This document shows, piece after piece, positions 25,369 through 34,134 of a stretch of 64,000 nucleotides of DNA. Under the pieces are notes generated by a model. It worked only from the letters and a program-made list of their open reading frames with translations. It did not search any database and was not told the origin of the DNA. The translations under genes and the position numbers were made by a program. The stretch's first letter is position 1. Each line of letters begins with the position of its first letter. The DNA is from JAOUGY01 sp963792365 (lineage in GTDB: Bacteria; Actinomycetota; Acidimicrobiia; Spongiisociales; ZC4RG35). The stretch covers positions 170,873-234,872 of the forward strand of contig CAWBVW010000002.1 of assembly GCA_963792365.1 (NCBI GenBank), in the 5' to 3' direction.

Positions 25369-25518
25369 ACGGGAACGACGAGGTCCAGGACGGCCGTCCG
25401 ATTCCTGCGCCGCGTCCGGGACTCTGTCCCGTGGCGCCGTGAGCCGTTCCCCGCCTGCCGAGACGGTGAAGAGATGACGGCACACCAACCATCGCACGGA
25501 AAGAGAGGCACGCCATGA
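25366..25518 (+). CDS. Short leader frame before CPBP protease (uncertain)
   Basis: 50 codons from ATG 25366, preceded by GAGAGGAACG, ending in a TGA that overlaps the next gene's ATG (ATGA, 25515-25518). The peptide is basic and Arg-rich (RFLRRVRDSVPWRREPF) without a family. The overlap suggests coupling to the downstream protease; it could equally be the remnant of the original N-terminus after leader duplication. Confidence 0.3.
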   Translation: MTGTTRSRTAVRFLRRVRDSVPWRREPFPACRDGEEMTAHQPSHGKRGTP

Positions 25519-26444
25519 CCATCGATCGGTCCACAGTCCAAGACTCAGACTCCAAGCGGCGGCTGGGCGTCTTCGAGCGAGAACACCTCGTCTACTTCGG
25601 GATCGCGTTTGGCTTCAGCTGGCTCTTCTGGATCGGAGCGTGGTTCATCACCATGCGCATACAGGCCGGCGACCAGCTGATCAACGCCGACCTGGCCTGG
25701 GCGCTCTTTTTCGACGGCGGAGGTGTGACGGGGTTGGTGTGGCTGTCGCTTCTGTCGCTGGTCGGGGTGTGGGGTCCGATGATTGGCGGAGTCGTCGCTT
25801 CGAGAATCGACCCGGCGACGTCCCCGAAGCGGCTCGAGTCGAGTGTTTTGCACGTCGGGATCGGACTGCGCTGGTACGGGCTGGCCTTGGGGATCCTCGC
25901 GCTCGTGGCTGGACCGGTAGCGGTGATCGTGGCTTCGACGGCGGACCCGATCCCGGGCGCGCCTGGCTGGGGCACCGTCCTCGTCTTCCTGGTGGTCTTC
26001 TTCGTGTTCCAGATGCTGACGTCTGGCACGGAAGAGATCGGCTGGCGGGGATATCTGAACGAGAAGTTGAAGCGCGGACGGAGTTTCTACGAGACGGGAT
26101 GGGCGGTGGGGCTCCCGTGGGCGATTTGGCACGTGCCGATCGTGCTGATCGTCTTCGCCCAGCAGGGCATGGAGCCGGTTGCGATGGCGGGCAGTCTCAT
26201 CGGTTTTGGCATCGGCATCGTCGCTGCAGCGATCCTGCACGCCTGGTTCTACGAACGCACGCGGAGTGTCTTCCTCAGCATCTTCATCCACGCCGCCTTC
26301 AACACGTTCCCACTCGCGACCGCGCTCCTCTACGAGAACTCACCGGTCGGCCTGACCGCCAATCTGTCGCTCTGGGCGGTGGTCGTCTACCTGAAGCGAC
26401 GCCACGACAAGGAGATCTCAGGCGAGCCGGCAGCCGCTGCGTAG
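25515..26444 (+). CDS. CPBP-family intramembrane metalloprotease (Abi)
   Basis: 309-residue membrane protein with about eight hydrophobic segments and all three CPBP motifs: EExxxR (E173, E174, R178 in GTEEIGWRGYL), FxxxH-equivalent with H206 (WAIWHVP) and HxxxN (H259, N263 in FIHAAFN). Family members (Rce1-like) cleave membrane or prenylated proteins or act in bacteriocin immunity. It follows a short leader frame with an ATGA overlap and precedes a second CPBP gene. Confidence 0.92.
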   Translation: MTIDRSTVQDSDSKRRLGVFEREHLVYFGIAFGFSWLFWIGAWFITMRIQAGDQLINADLAWALFFDGGGVTGLVWLSLLSLVGVWGPMIGGVVASRIDPATSPKRLESSVLHVGIGLRWYGLALGILALVAGPVAVIVASTADPIPGAPGWGTVLVFLVVFFVFQMLTSGTEEIGWRGYLNEKLKRGRSFYETGWAVGLPWAIWHVPIVLIVFAQQGMEPVAMAGSLIGFGIGIVAAAILHAWFYERTRSVFLSIFIHAAFNTFPLATALLYENSPVGLTANLSLWAVVVYLKRRHDKEISGEPAAAA

Positions 26445-26717
26445 CCGGCTGCCGGGGCACCAGGCAGCCGAGCGCAACCGTTGGGAACTGCAACGCAGCC
26501 AGGGAAACGCGCTCAAACCCACGGGTTGGGAAGACCGGGCCCCGGGGCGTCGGAATGGGCGCCCCGGTGCTGCTGTGGGTCTGTATCGCTGCACACGTCG
26601 AGGGACGGTGCCGACCATCCGCGGCGCCCGCCCGACTGTCGCGCCCTGGCGGACCCGGGTGAAGTTGGATTCGCCTCCGAGAACCTCGCCGATCCTTCAG
26701 CGCCGGACTCCGCTTCT

Positions 26718-26815
26718 TTCAACCCATGGGGGGAGAGCCCAACCAACCCACGCGCCGAAGACGTGCGGCCGGATTCTCCATACGTTCGCCATAGGCCGAC
26801 GAAAGGGAGACCATG
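26718..26815 (+). repeat. CPBP leader repeat, copy 2
   Basis: Second copy of the leader at 25270-25368; its terminal ATG (26813) is the start of the second CPBP gene, preceded by AAAGGGAG. Similarity extends through about 98 bp, then ends at the coding sequence. Confidence 0.65.
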
Positions 26816-27682
26816 GCCATCGCAACAGCAACAAGTGTCGACACAAAGACCGCGACCCGCATGGGCGGCCTCGGTGCATTCTTCACGCTGACGTTCGTTC
26901 TGACGTGGGGCATCGCAGCGATCCTCATCTTCGCTCCGGACATGGCGGAGCGGGCATTTGGACCGATCGGACTCACGAACCCGTTGTACATCCTTGCGGT
27001 GTACGCCCCGGCGTTCTCGGGTCTGACAGTCACGTGGCGGCGTCTCGGCTGGCAAGGAGTCCGCGGGTTGTTCCGGCGACTCGGTGTGGCCCGGATGCCG
27101 GCGTGGGGCTGGTTGTTCCTGGTGGTGGGATTCCCGGCCATCGTGTACGCCGGGGCAGCGTTCTCGGGCACAGCTGGCGACTCGCCCGTGTTCTCGCCGT
27201 GGTACACCGCGCTGCCGGTGCTGGCCCAGATGATGTTCTTCGCCGGAACCGTGGAAGAAATCGGATGGCGTGGGGTTGCGCTTCCGCTGCTCCAGCGCCG
27301 ATTCAGGCCTCTGACCGCCGGACTGGTGCTGGGCATCGCCCACGCCGTGTGGCACCTCCCCGCATTTGCGATGTCGGGGACGATTCAGAGCGCATGGTCC
27401 TTCGGTCCCTACTTCGCAGGCGTCGTGGCTCTGTCGGTGATAATCACCTCGCTCTTCAACGCCTCGAAGGGAAGCCTGCTCGTGGCGTGGCTCGTCCACT
27501 TCCAGGCGATGAACCCGCTGTTCACCGATGGCCAGCCTTGGGACAGCCTCTTCTACGTGGTCGCAGCGGTGGCCCTGGTGATCTTCGATCGGCGGCGAAT
27601 GCTGGGTGGTGCCGACGCAGTCGTGGATATCGTGGCGCCGGCTGACAGCGACGAGGTCACGAGGCACGAGGTGCGTCGGTGA
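26813..27682 (+). CDS. CPBP-family intramembrane metalloprotease (second copy)
   Basis: 289-residue paralogue of the preceding gene with the EExxxR motif (E148, E149, R153 in TVEEIGWRGVAL) and H181 (AHAVWHLP). The third motif is altered: WLVHFQAMN has five, not four, steps from H229 to N234, so metal binding may differ. About eight hydrophobic helices. It begins at the end of the duplicated leader and is followed by a strong hairpin. Confidence 0.9.
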   Translation: MAIATATSVDTKTATRMGGLGAFFTLTFVLTWGIAAILIFAPDMAERAFGPIGLTNPLYILAVYAPAFSGLTVTWRRLGWQGVRGLFRRLGVARMPAWGWLFLVVGFPAIVYAGAAFSGTAGDSPVFSPWYTALPVLAQMMFFAGTVEEIGWRGVALPLLQRRFRPLTAGLVLGIAHAVWHLPAFAMSGTIQSAWSFGPYFAGVVALSVIITSLFNASKGSLLVAWLVHFQAMNPLFTDGQPWDSLFYVVAAVALVIFDRRRMLGGADAVVDIVAPADSDEVTRHEVRR

Positions 27683-27706
27683 TGAAGACGCTCGCCTACC
27701 AGCGGA

Positions 27707-27738
27707 CCGACCCACGGGCGGAGGCGCCCGTGGGTCGG
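27707..27738 (+). terminator. Hairpin terminator after CPBP genes
   Basis: A perfect 14-bp stem, CCGACCCACGGGCG (27707-27720) and CGCCCGTGGGTCGG (27725-27738), with a 4-nt loop GAGG, 25 bp after the CPBP stop. No T-tract follows, which is common in high-GC actinobacteria. Confidence 0.75.
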
Positions 27739-27972
27739 CCCCGTCTCCGTCGGTCGTCCCATGATCCTGCTGGGCGTTTGGGCGACCGCATCGGCCATCA
27801 CCGCCTAGGTGGTGATGCCAAGCGGGGATGAGCCGGCTACGACCCAGGCGCGGGTGTGCTGTCAGGATCGCTCGCCCGGTGCGCACGTGACGAAGGATCC
27901 AGGGCCGGGGCGACGTCTCACACGCCGCCCCGACGCCGAATCGAGCAGTCGATGCCCTGCGAGACGCGGGCT

Positions 27973-28358
27973 CTAGCCCTCCACCACAATCGGTTCGTGC
28001 ATGCCGAGCTCGTAGTGACCGGCGATGTGGCAGGCGAACTCGGGCGGCATCCCGATCGAGTCCTCCGGGAAGGTGAAGTCGAATTCGACGGTGGCTCCGG
28101 CCTCGAGGTCGTCTTCCTCGATGACGTACATCGCCATCTCGTCCATTGCTTCCATGTCCCTAACGCCCGGTTCGATGGGCTCGACGATCATCAACTCGTG
28201 GGCGACGGATCCGGTGTTCTCGACGACGAAGTGGTACGGCACTCCGGCCTCGTAGCGGAGTCCGTGAGGCTGACGCGGACAACGTTCTCTTCGGTCGCGC
28301 CGTCACCTCCGCCGCAAGCGGACGCAACGAGCGCCATGAGCAGCAGAACGGCTCCCAT
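27973..28358 (-). pseudogene. Frameshifted cupredoxin-like lipoprotein
   Basis: From ATG 28358 a lipoprotein signal (GAVLLLMALVASACGGG) leads to ENVVRVSLTD. The rest of the protein continues in another frame as a cupredoxin/plastocyanin-like domain (VPYHFVVENTGSVAHELMIV ... FACHIAGHYELGMHEPIVV) with copper-type ligands H (AHEL), C, H and M (CHIAGHYELGM). Adding one base near 28258 (DFRYEAGVPYHF-like) joins them. The 89-codon frame 27973-28242 alone lacks a secretion signal. Either a pseudogene or an indel error in an intact copper protein. Confidence 0.75.
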
Positions 28359-28627
28359 CCGTGCCAGCGCCTCGTGTTGGTGTATCGCTCGTCTTGGCCT
28401 CGTTCCGCCTCCGCATGTCGTGGCGAGCCGATGGTATCGAACGGCTCCTGTCCTCGACTCCAGCCTATGGCCCTCATCCGGGGCGCAGAAGCCGTCGGTT
28501 TGCCCAAAGGGCATCACCCGTTGGGCGGTTAGCCGATGTGACTTTCGGCCCTTGCCTCGCCTCCTGCCGTGGGTTACTCGTCGCCGCTGCTTCGGCGCCG
28601 ACGGTCACAGACGTCGCCGAAACAAAC

Positions 28628-29038
28628 TCAGTCGACGAGTCCTTGGCGAAGGGCAGTGGTGGCGGCCTCGGTTCGGCTCCTTGCGTCGAGCCGCTCGTAG
28701 ATCGATTTCAGATGGGTCTTCACGATGGCCTCGCTGATACCAAGCTTCATGGGCGATCTGCTTGTTCTCGTAGCCAGATGTGAGGAGTTCGACGATGTCC
28801 AGCTCCCTCGAAGTGAGCTGTGGCACATGGACTCCGTCGGGCGTCTCGACGAGAGCACCGATGAGTTCCCCTTGAACGTATGGCCGACCCTCGGAGACGA
28901 GTTCGAGCGCCCGGATCAGCTCATCGCGTCCAGTGCGCTTCAGCAGGTACCCTGCTGCTCCCAGCTTTCACGGCCTGCTGGACGTATCCGGCTTCGTCGT
29001 GCATCGACAGCATGATCACCATGACGTCTGCTTGTTCG
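28628..29038 (-). pseudogene. Fragment of LuxR/NarL-type response regulator with two frameshifts
   Basis: Three frames joined give a coherent NarL C-terminus: DVMVIMLSMHDEAGYVQQAV, then GAAGYLLKRTGRDELIRALE and VPQLTSRELDIVELLTSGYE, then LGISEAIVKTHLKSIYERLD to the stop at 28628. The shifts lie near 28965 and 28752, each consistent with one extra base. The receiver N-terminus and phospho-acceptor Asp are missing upstream, where MerR-like sequence begins. No partner kinase is nearby. Confidence 0.7.
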
Positions 29039-29068
29039 CGGCGTAGGGCCATCGGTCGACGGTGGCAC

Positions 29069-29216
29069 CCATGCGTTGTCGCAGCGAGCGCAGCTCGGAG
29101 CGGAGCCGGGTCAGTTCAGCGATTCGGTCATCAACGGCCTCCGCTTCACGGGCAATCGCGGCACGGACCGGCTGGCACGGGGCTTCCGCCCGACGGAGCT
29201 TGGTCTCCGCGCAACC
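29069..29216 (-). pseudogene. MerR-family C-terminal fragment
   Basis: About 50 residues (ending APCQPVRAAIAREAEAVDDR then IAELTRLRSELRSLRQRM) look like the coiled-coil tail of a MerR regulator with its CxPV motif. No HTH domain is found upstream in any frame, and the sequence runs directly into the response regulator fragment, so this is gene debris between the cupredoxin and arsenic loci. Confidence 0.45.
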
Positions 29217-29298
29217 TACGGCGTCGCCACTGGACCGATCGATTGCTCGTTGGAAACGGCGGCGGTGTCGTCTCCGGTTCGTCGGCACCCGTAGCAGT

Positions 29299-30384
29299 TC
29301 ACTGCGGTTGCGACCGGCTTTGGGATGGGTAGAAGCGTTTGCGCGCCCACAGCGCGACGTAGACGAGGCCGACGAGGACTGGGACTTCGATGAGGGGGCC
29401 GACGACACCGGCGAGCGCTTCGCCGGAGCTGACCCCGAACACGCCGATGGCCACTGCGATGGCGAGCTCGAAGTTGTTGGATGCGGCGGTGAACGCAAGG
29501 GTGGTGTTCTTCTCGTAGGAGAGGCGGAGTCGCAGCCCCAAGGCGAACGACGCGGCCCACATGAGCGCAAAGTAGAGAAGCAGGGGTAGCGCGATGCGTG
29601 CGACATCGAACGGTTGGTTGGTGATGGTCTCACCTTGTAGCGCGAACAAGACCACCACCGTGAACAACAGCCCGTACAGCGCCCACGGGCCGATGCGCGG
29701 CAGGAAGCGAGTCTCGTACCAATCGACCCCGCGGGTTTGCTCTCCCCACCGTCGGGTGAGGTATCCGGCGGCGAGGGGGATGCCCAGGAACACGAGCACG
29801 ATCTTGGCGATCTCCCACATGGTGACGTCCAGATTGGCCGTGTCGAGTCCGAGCCAGTCCGGAAGGAGTTGCAGGTAGAAGTAGCCGAGGATCGAGTAGG
29901 CAACGATCTGGAACACCGAGTTGAGGGCGACGAGGACGGCGGCGGCTTCACGGTCACCGCAGGCGAGATCGTTCCAGATGAGGACCATCGCGATGCAGCG
30001 CGCCAGGCCGATGATGATCAGCCCGGTCCGGTATTCGGGAAGGTCGGGGAGCATCAACCATGCGAGGGTGAACATCAACGCAGGGCCGATGACCCAGTTG
30101 AGGATCAGGGACGTCGCCATGAGTTTGCGGTCGGTGGCGACTTCACCGATGTGCGAGTAGCGGACCTTGGCGAGAACCGGGTACATCATGGCCAACAAGC
30201 CGATGGCGATCGGGAGCGACACGGTGCCGATCTTGACCGCGTCGAGCCAGTCGTTCAGCTCGGGGATCATTCGTCCGAGGAGAAGCCCGGCGACCATGGC
30301 CGCACCGATCCACACCGGTAGGAACCGGTCGAGCAGCGAGAGGCGTTCGAGCACCGGTGCCTCCGCTGTGCCGGTGTCCGTCAT
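29299..30384 (-). CDS. acr3: Arsenite efflux transporter, ACR3 family
   Basis: 361-residue, ten-helix arsenite permease that extrudes As(III). It has the conserved transport cysteine C130 in GLIIIGLARCIAMVLIWND and the family segments NWVIGPALM and FTAASNNFELAIAVAI. Start ATG 30384 overlaps the stop of the small thioredoxin gene (ATGA). It is last of a four-gene operon with arsR, an ArsP-like permease and thioredoxin. Confidence 0.95.
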   Translation of the reverse strand: MTDTGTAEAPVLERLSLLDRFLPVWIGAAMVAGLLLGRMIPELNDWLDAVKIGTVSLPIAIGLLAMMYPVLAKVRYSHIGEVATDRKLMATSLILNWVIGPALMFTLAWLMLPDLPEYRTGLIIIGLARCIAMVLIWNDLACGDREAAAVLVALNSVFQIVAYSILGYFYLQLLPDWLGLDTANLDVTMWEIAKIVLVFLGIPLAAGYLTRRWGEQTRGVDWYETRFLPRIGPWALYGLLFTVVVLFALQGETITNQPFDVARIALPLLLYFALMWAASFALGLRLRLSYEKNTTLAFTAASNNFELAIAVAIGVFGVSSGEALAGVVGPLIEVPVLVGLVYVALWARKRFYPSQSRSQPQ

Positions 30385-30626
30385 GTCGTGGCGTTCCGGA
30401 TGAGGTCGACGAGTTCTGCGACGGTTGGGACACGCCCGGCGAAGACGACCTGGTAGTCGATGGCGAGCGCCGGGGTCGACATGACCCCATACGACGCGAT
30501 GTCGGCGTAGTCGGTGACCTTTTCGACCTCCACGGTCCGGCCCAGCGCAATGAGGGCTTCGGCGGTACGAGCCTCCAACGTCTTGCAGTTTGCACATCCG
30601 GACCCGAGCACCTTGAACTGGTTCAT
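30381..30626 (-). CDS. Small thioredoxin-like redox protein
   Basis: 81-residue thioredoxin-fold protein with CxxC at C11 and C14 (LGSGCANCKTLEA) and the cis-proline segment MSTPALAIDYQVVFAG. Proteins of this type (redox-active disulfide protein 2) commonly accompany ArsP/YraQ permeases and ACR3, where they may supply thiol reduction. It overlaps ACR3 by four bases and starts 16 bp after the permease stop. Confidence 0.9.
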   Translation of the reverse strand: MNQFKVLGSGCANCKTLEARTAEALIALGRTVEVEKVTDYADIASYGVMSTPALAIDYQVVFAGRVPTVAELVDLIRNATT

Positions 30627-30642
30627 CTGTTTCTCCTCGATC

Positions 30643-31698
30643 TCACAAGATGGTGTTGAACAGGAAGCCCACGGCGAGGATCCCGAGCGAGACGACGCCG
30701 ACGAAGGTCGCCAGCAGTCGCGGCTTGAGGACCCGACGGAGCAGGATCATCTCAGGCAGTGACAGGGCCACGACCGACATCATGAACGCCAGGACGGTGC
30801 CGATGGCCAGGCCCTTGGCATGGAGTGCCTCAACCAGTGGGAGGGTGCCTGCAGCGTTCGAGTAGAGCGGTACGCCGAGTATGACCGCCGCCGGTACTGC
30901 GAAGGGGTTGTCGGGACCGGCCACGTTGGCGAAGAAGTCCTCCGGGATCCAGCCGTGGATGGCAGCGCCGACTCCTATGCCGACCAGCAGGTATGGCCAG
31001 ATCTTGCGAACGATGGTGCGGACCTCTTCCCGGCCCATGGCCAATCGGTTCGACCAAGTGAGGCCCGCCGAGAGGTCGACGGGTTCGCCCCGCAGGGTGG
31101 TCTCGAAAACGAAAGGTTCCACCCACCGTTCGAGCTTGAGCCGTCCGATCGTCCAGCCGGCCACGACCGCCACGACCAATCCGGCGGCGACGTAGAGGGC
31201 GGCGACCCGCCAGCCAAAGAGCTCATACAAGAGAACGATGGCAACCTCGTTGACCATCGGCGAGGCGATCAGAAAGCTCATCGTCACCCCCAGCGGCACA
31301 CCGGCGGCGACGAAACCGATGAACCCGGGCACCGCCGAGCAAGAACAGAACGGGGTAGCGACGCCCAATCCGGCGGCGGCGAGGTTGCCGACGCCTTCTC
31401 GGCGGCCGCCGAGCAGGGCCCGGGTGCGTTCCACGCTCATGAAGCTGCGCAACACCGTCACCACGAAGATGATCCCGCTCAGCAACAGCAGGATCTTGGT
31501 GGTGTCGAAGAAGAAGAACTCGACTGCCGAGCCCACCCTCGATTCTTGGTCGAGGCCGGCGACGTCGAACAGCACCCACTCCCACAGGCGCCCGTTGACC
31601 GAGTAGGCGGACAACCACAACCCGGCTCCGAACACCACCTTCGCCCACGGGACGAGGTTCCGATGCTCGATCTGACCGGGGTCGATTCGGGTGGTCAC
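30643..31698 (-). CDS. arsP: ArsP/YraQ-type permease (DUF318)
   Basis: 351-residue permease of the ArsP_1 family, eight to ten helices. It has the Cys pair C118/C120 in ATPFCSCSAVPGFIGFVAAG, the repeat segment SFLIASPMVNEVA, and a second repeat near LGVPLYSNAAGTLP. ArsP exports trivalent organoarsenicals; other YraQ members have unknown substrates, so the symbol is provisional. GTG 31698 overlaps the arsR stop (GTGA), placing it second in the operon. Confidence 0.85.
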   Translation of the reverse strand: MTTRIDPGQIEHRNLVPWAKVVFGAGLWLSAYSVNGRLWEWVLFDVAGLDQESRVGSAVEFFFFDTTKILLLLSGIIFVVTVLRSFMSVERTRALLGGRREGVGNLAAAGLGVATPFCSCSAVPGFIGFVAAGVPLGVTMSFLIASPMVNEVAIVLLYELFGWRVAALYVAAGLVVAVVAGWTIGRLKLERWVEPFVFETTLRGEPVDLSAGLTWSNRLAMGREEVRTIVRKIWPYLLVGIGVGAAIHGWIPEDFFANVAGPDNPFAVPAAVILGVPLYSNAAGTLPLVEALHAKGLAIGTVLAFMMSVVALSLPEMILLRRVLKPRLLATFVGVVSLGILAVGFLFNTIL

Positions 31699-32003
31699 CG
31701 CGACACCTCGTAGGTGAGCGGCGATGGCAGCGCTGCCGCCACCACTGCGGCGGCGACATCGGAAAGCCGATAGTCGACCCATCGGCCGCGGCGGGTCGAC
31801 TCGACCAAACCCGTTTCGCGCAGGATGCGTAGGTGATACGACAACAGGTTCGGGGCGATGTCCAGAGCTTCCTGCAGTTCGCAGACGCAGCGCTGATCTC
31901 GGCCCAGGCGGTCGAGGATCGAAAGCCGGATCGGGTCGCTCAGTGCCCCGAACGTGGCCGCTCTCGATTCAACGGTCGTTGTTTCAAGATCTGTTGAAGT
32001 CAC
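31695..32003 (-). CDS. arsR: ArsR-family arsenic-responsive repressor
   Basis: 102-residue winged-helix repressor, first gene of the arsenic operon. The metal site CVC (C39, C41 in RDQRCVCELQEAL) is at the start of the recognition helix as in arsenite sensors; recognition helix APNLLSYHLRILRETGLV and wing RRGRWVDYRLS follow. GTG 32003 is taken because it precedes the conserved core; the longer frame to 32129 is non-conserved. TTCAA-6-TTGAA at 31984-31999, inside its first codons, could be an operator. Confidence 0.92.
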   Translation of the reverse strand: MTSTDLETTTVESRAATFGALSDPIRLSILDRLGRDQRCVCELQEALDIAPNLLSYHLRILRETGLVESTRRGRWVDYRLSDVAAAVVAAALPSPLTYEVSR

Positions 32004-32223
32004 ACGTGGAATATCAGCGTTCCGCCGGTCTTGGTGACAGGGCAGAAAGCCACATCGGTGGGTGGGCGAGATGTGCGGTTCTACTCGATCTCGGCGATCG
32101 GCGCCGCCGGGATGAATGGACGAACTCAATCAGCCCAACTGCAGCGCCTCCCGACCGAGATGGGACTCACTTCCCTTCTCTTCTGTTTCGACCTGGAGGG
32201 CCAGGCTCAGTCAGGTCGCGGCG

Positions 32224-32706
32224 TCAGTCTGCTCGTGGCTCGAGAACCACGACCGCTGTCTCGGTGGACCGTCGGGCGGCGTAGGCGTCGAGGTCCTTGT
32301 CTATCCCACGCCATTGGTCCCACAGGCGGGCTCGCTCCTCTCCGAGAGCCGCCCGTCCCGTCACGCGCAGCGACCCGCCCTTGAGGTCGATCTGGGCGTT
32401 GGGGTTGGCTTGGAGGTTCAGCCACCACGCAGGTTCGCCTTCGCCCCAGCCGTTCATGGCCATGGTCACGAAGTTGGGCCCGTCCTCGAAGTATCCGACC
32501 ATCACGCTTCGCGGCTCTCCGGTCCGGCGGCCGGTGGTCGTCAGGCGGAGGGTGCCCCATTTGCCCGGCTTGGGACGCCACAGACCCAGCCGACCGCCGG
32601 TGATTCGATACAGCCGGCGATGGGTGAACCAAGCGAGGCGGATGAACCACCGGGGCGGGAGTCGCGGTGCTTTCTCGATCTGCTCGCTCATGGTTGTTTC
32701 TGTCAT
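32224..32706 (-). CDS. F420-type nitroreductase family protein (second Ddn-like)
   Basis: 160-residue protein of the deazaflavin-dependent nitroreductase family: KWGTLRLTTTGRRTGEPRSV, FVTMAMNGWGEGEPAWWLNL and NPNAQIDLKG. The N-terminal extension (RLPPRWFIRLAWFTHRRLYR) is hydrophobic/basic and typical of membrane-peripheral members. Start ATG 32706; an internal ATG lies at codon 6. It is only distantly similar to the copy at 16405. Likely reductant F420H2, substrate unknown. Confidence 0.88.
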   Translation of the reverse strand: MTETTMSEQIEKAPRLPPRWFIRLAWFTHRRLYRITGGRLGLWRPKPGKWGTLRLTTTGRRTGEPRSVMVGYFEDGPNFVTMAMNGWGEGEPAWWLNLQANPNAQIDLKGGSLRVTGRAALGEERARLWDQWRGIDKDLDAYAARRSTETAVVVLEPRAD

Positions 32707-33017
32707 ATCGAGCCTCCTCGAACTCGGGTGCGGGTCGCCGCGGCGATTTCACACGCCCGTCTCTCGGGCTCTGGCCTCCCCGCCGCCTCTCGGCGAGCGG
32801 CAAGCCACACGAGCCGGTCGTACCGGTGAAGGGCCACCAGACCATGTGCCAAGACGAGGACGATGCGTGCCCGGACTTCCAACGATACGGATGCTACGGG
32901 TGCGGAAAAGGGCCACCTGTCGGTATTCGGACGTCATCGCCGATGGTCGGGTGGCTCGACGAAGGTGGCATCGTCCGCCACCAGATCGGCCCTCCAGGCA
33001 CGCCAGGGACCAAAGCC
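32707..33017. other. 311-bp stretch, no gene seen
   Basis: Several short frames on both strands but none with family resemblance or a good ribosome site. Probably the upstream region of the nitroreductase and downstream region of the quinone oxidoreductase. Confidence 0.45.
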
Positions 33018-34040
33018 TCAGGACACGTCGATGAGGACCTTGCCGACGACTCCGGAGTGCACCGCGTCGTGAGCCTCGGCAGTCTCGTCGAGGGTGAATC
33101 GATGGAATGGAAGACCGGCGTCCGATCCCACGCGAATCGCACCCTCGGAGACCGCAGCCGAGACGTCCGCGACCGCTTGGTCCTTCGCCGGCAGCGGCAC
33201 TGTGTAGACGAGAACGAACTGGAATCGGACGTTTCGGAACATGGCCTCACGAATCGGCACCGTCAGCTCTCGGGCGTCATCGCTCGCGTATGAGGCTATC
33301 GAGGCACCTGGGGCAAGCGCATCCCAAATCGATGGGAGGTTGGTCCCGACCGCGACATCGACCACCAGATCGAATCCCTCGGGAGCCTCTGCCCCGAGGC
33401 GCTCGGCGGCGTCGGGTTGGCTGTAGTTCACGTAGGCCTGTGCGCCGGCATTCGTCGCCAGCCTGGCCTTTTCCGGACTGCTCACCGTTGTCACCACATC
33501 CGCTCCTGCCCAACGGGCGAGTTGGATAGCGGCGTTGCCGACTGCTCCCGCCCCGCCGGTCACGAGCACCCTACGGTCTGCGAGAGCGCCCGGGCCGAGA
33601 TGCCGGGGGCCGCCCTCTCCGACCGTCAGGCAGCGATGGGCGGTGAGGAAGGGTATGCCGAGCGAGGCGCCGAGGTCGAACGTGGCTGAGTCTGGGAGGG
33701 CCACCGCCTGCCGAGATGGGATGACCACGTACTCCTGGGCGGTGCCGTGGGGTCGCCGCCACGCAGCCTCCCAGAGCCAAACCCGCTCGCCGATCCTCGA
33801 AGGGTCGACGCCTGGACCCACTTCGTCGATGACGCCGGCGCCGTCCTGATTGGGAACCTGTTGAGTGACGCCGGCTGCGGCGAATCCAGACGAAAGGCGC
33901 GCCTTCCAATCCGTCGGGTTCACTCCAGAGACGCGGACCGCGACGCGCACCTCGCCGGGGCCCGAGGAAGGGATCGGCCGCTCGACCAAACGCCAGGAGC
34001 CATCGGTCGTGTCATAGGTCATCGCCTTCATCACGGTCAC
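33018..34040 (-). CDS. NADPH:quinone oxidoreductase / zinc-free alcohol dehydrogenase family
   Basis: 340-residue medium-chain reductase. The GroES-like N-domain (VSGVNPTDWKARLS, PNQDGAGVIDEVG) is followed by a Rossmann domain with the NADPH motif VTGGAGAVGNAAIQLARWAG (about 163-182). No zinc-binding cysteines are present, as expected for QorA-type enzymes. GTG 34040 has GGAGG four bases upstream. It follows the SDR-TetR pair by 94 bp on the same strand and is probably coregulated. This is the intact family member; the copy at 3380 is truncated. Confidence 0.92.
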   Translation of the reverse strand: MTVMKAMTYDTTDGSWRLVERPIPSSGPGEVRVAVRVSGVNPTDWKARLSSGFAAAGVTQQVPNQDGAGVIDEVGPGVDPSRIGERVWLWEAAWRRPHGTAQEYVVIPSRQAVALPDSATFDLGASLGIPFLTAHRCLTVGEGGPRHLGPGALADRRVLVTGGAGAVGNAAIQLARWAGADVVTTVSSPEKARLATNAGAQAYVNYSQPDAAERLGAEAPEGFDLVVDVAVGTNLPSIWDALAPGASIASYASDDARELTVPIREAMFRNVRFQFVLVYTVPLPAKDQAVADVSAAVSEGAIRVGSDAGLPFHRFTLDETAEAHDAVHSGVVGKVLIDVS

Positions 34041-34134
34041 GCTACCTCCGGTCGCCGGTGAGGGCTCGGCCGATGTGGGGCCGGCCTTGATCCGAACATC
34101 TGGGATCCTCCGGTCTCGTGCGCGCTCGTGTGCC

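Noticed and set aside
26513..27886. 457-codon minus-strand frame
   Set aside because: Shadow of the second CPBP gene; no motif or ribosome site.
29387..29957. Minus-strand frame running from inside acr3 into the MerR fragment
   Set aside because: The part over acr3 is a shadow; only the last 60 or so codons look protein-like, and those are listed as a fragment.
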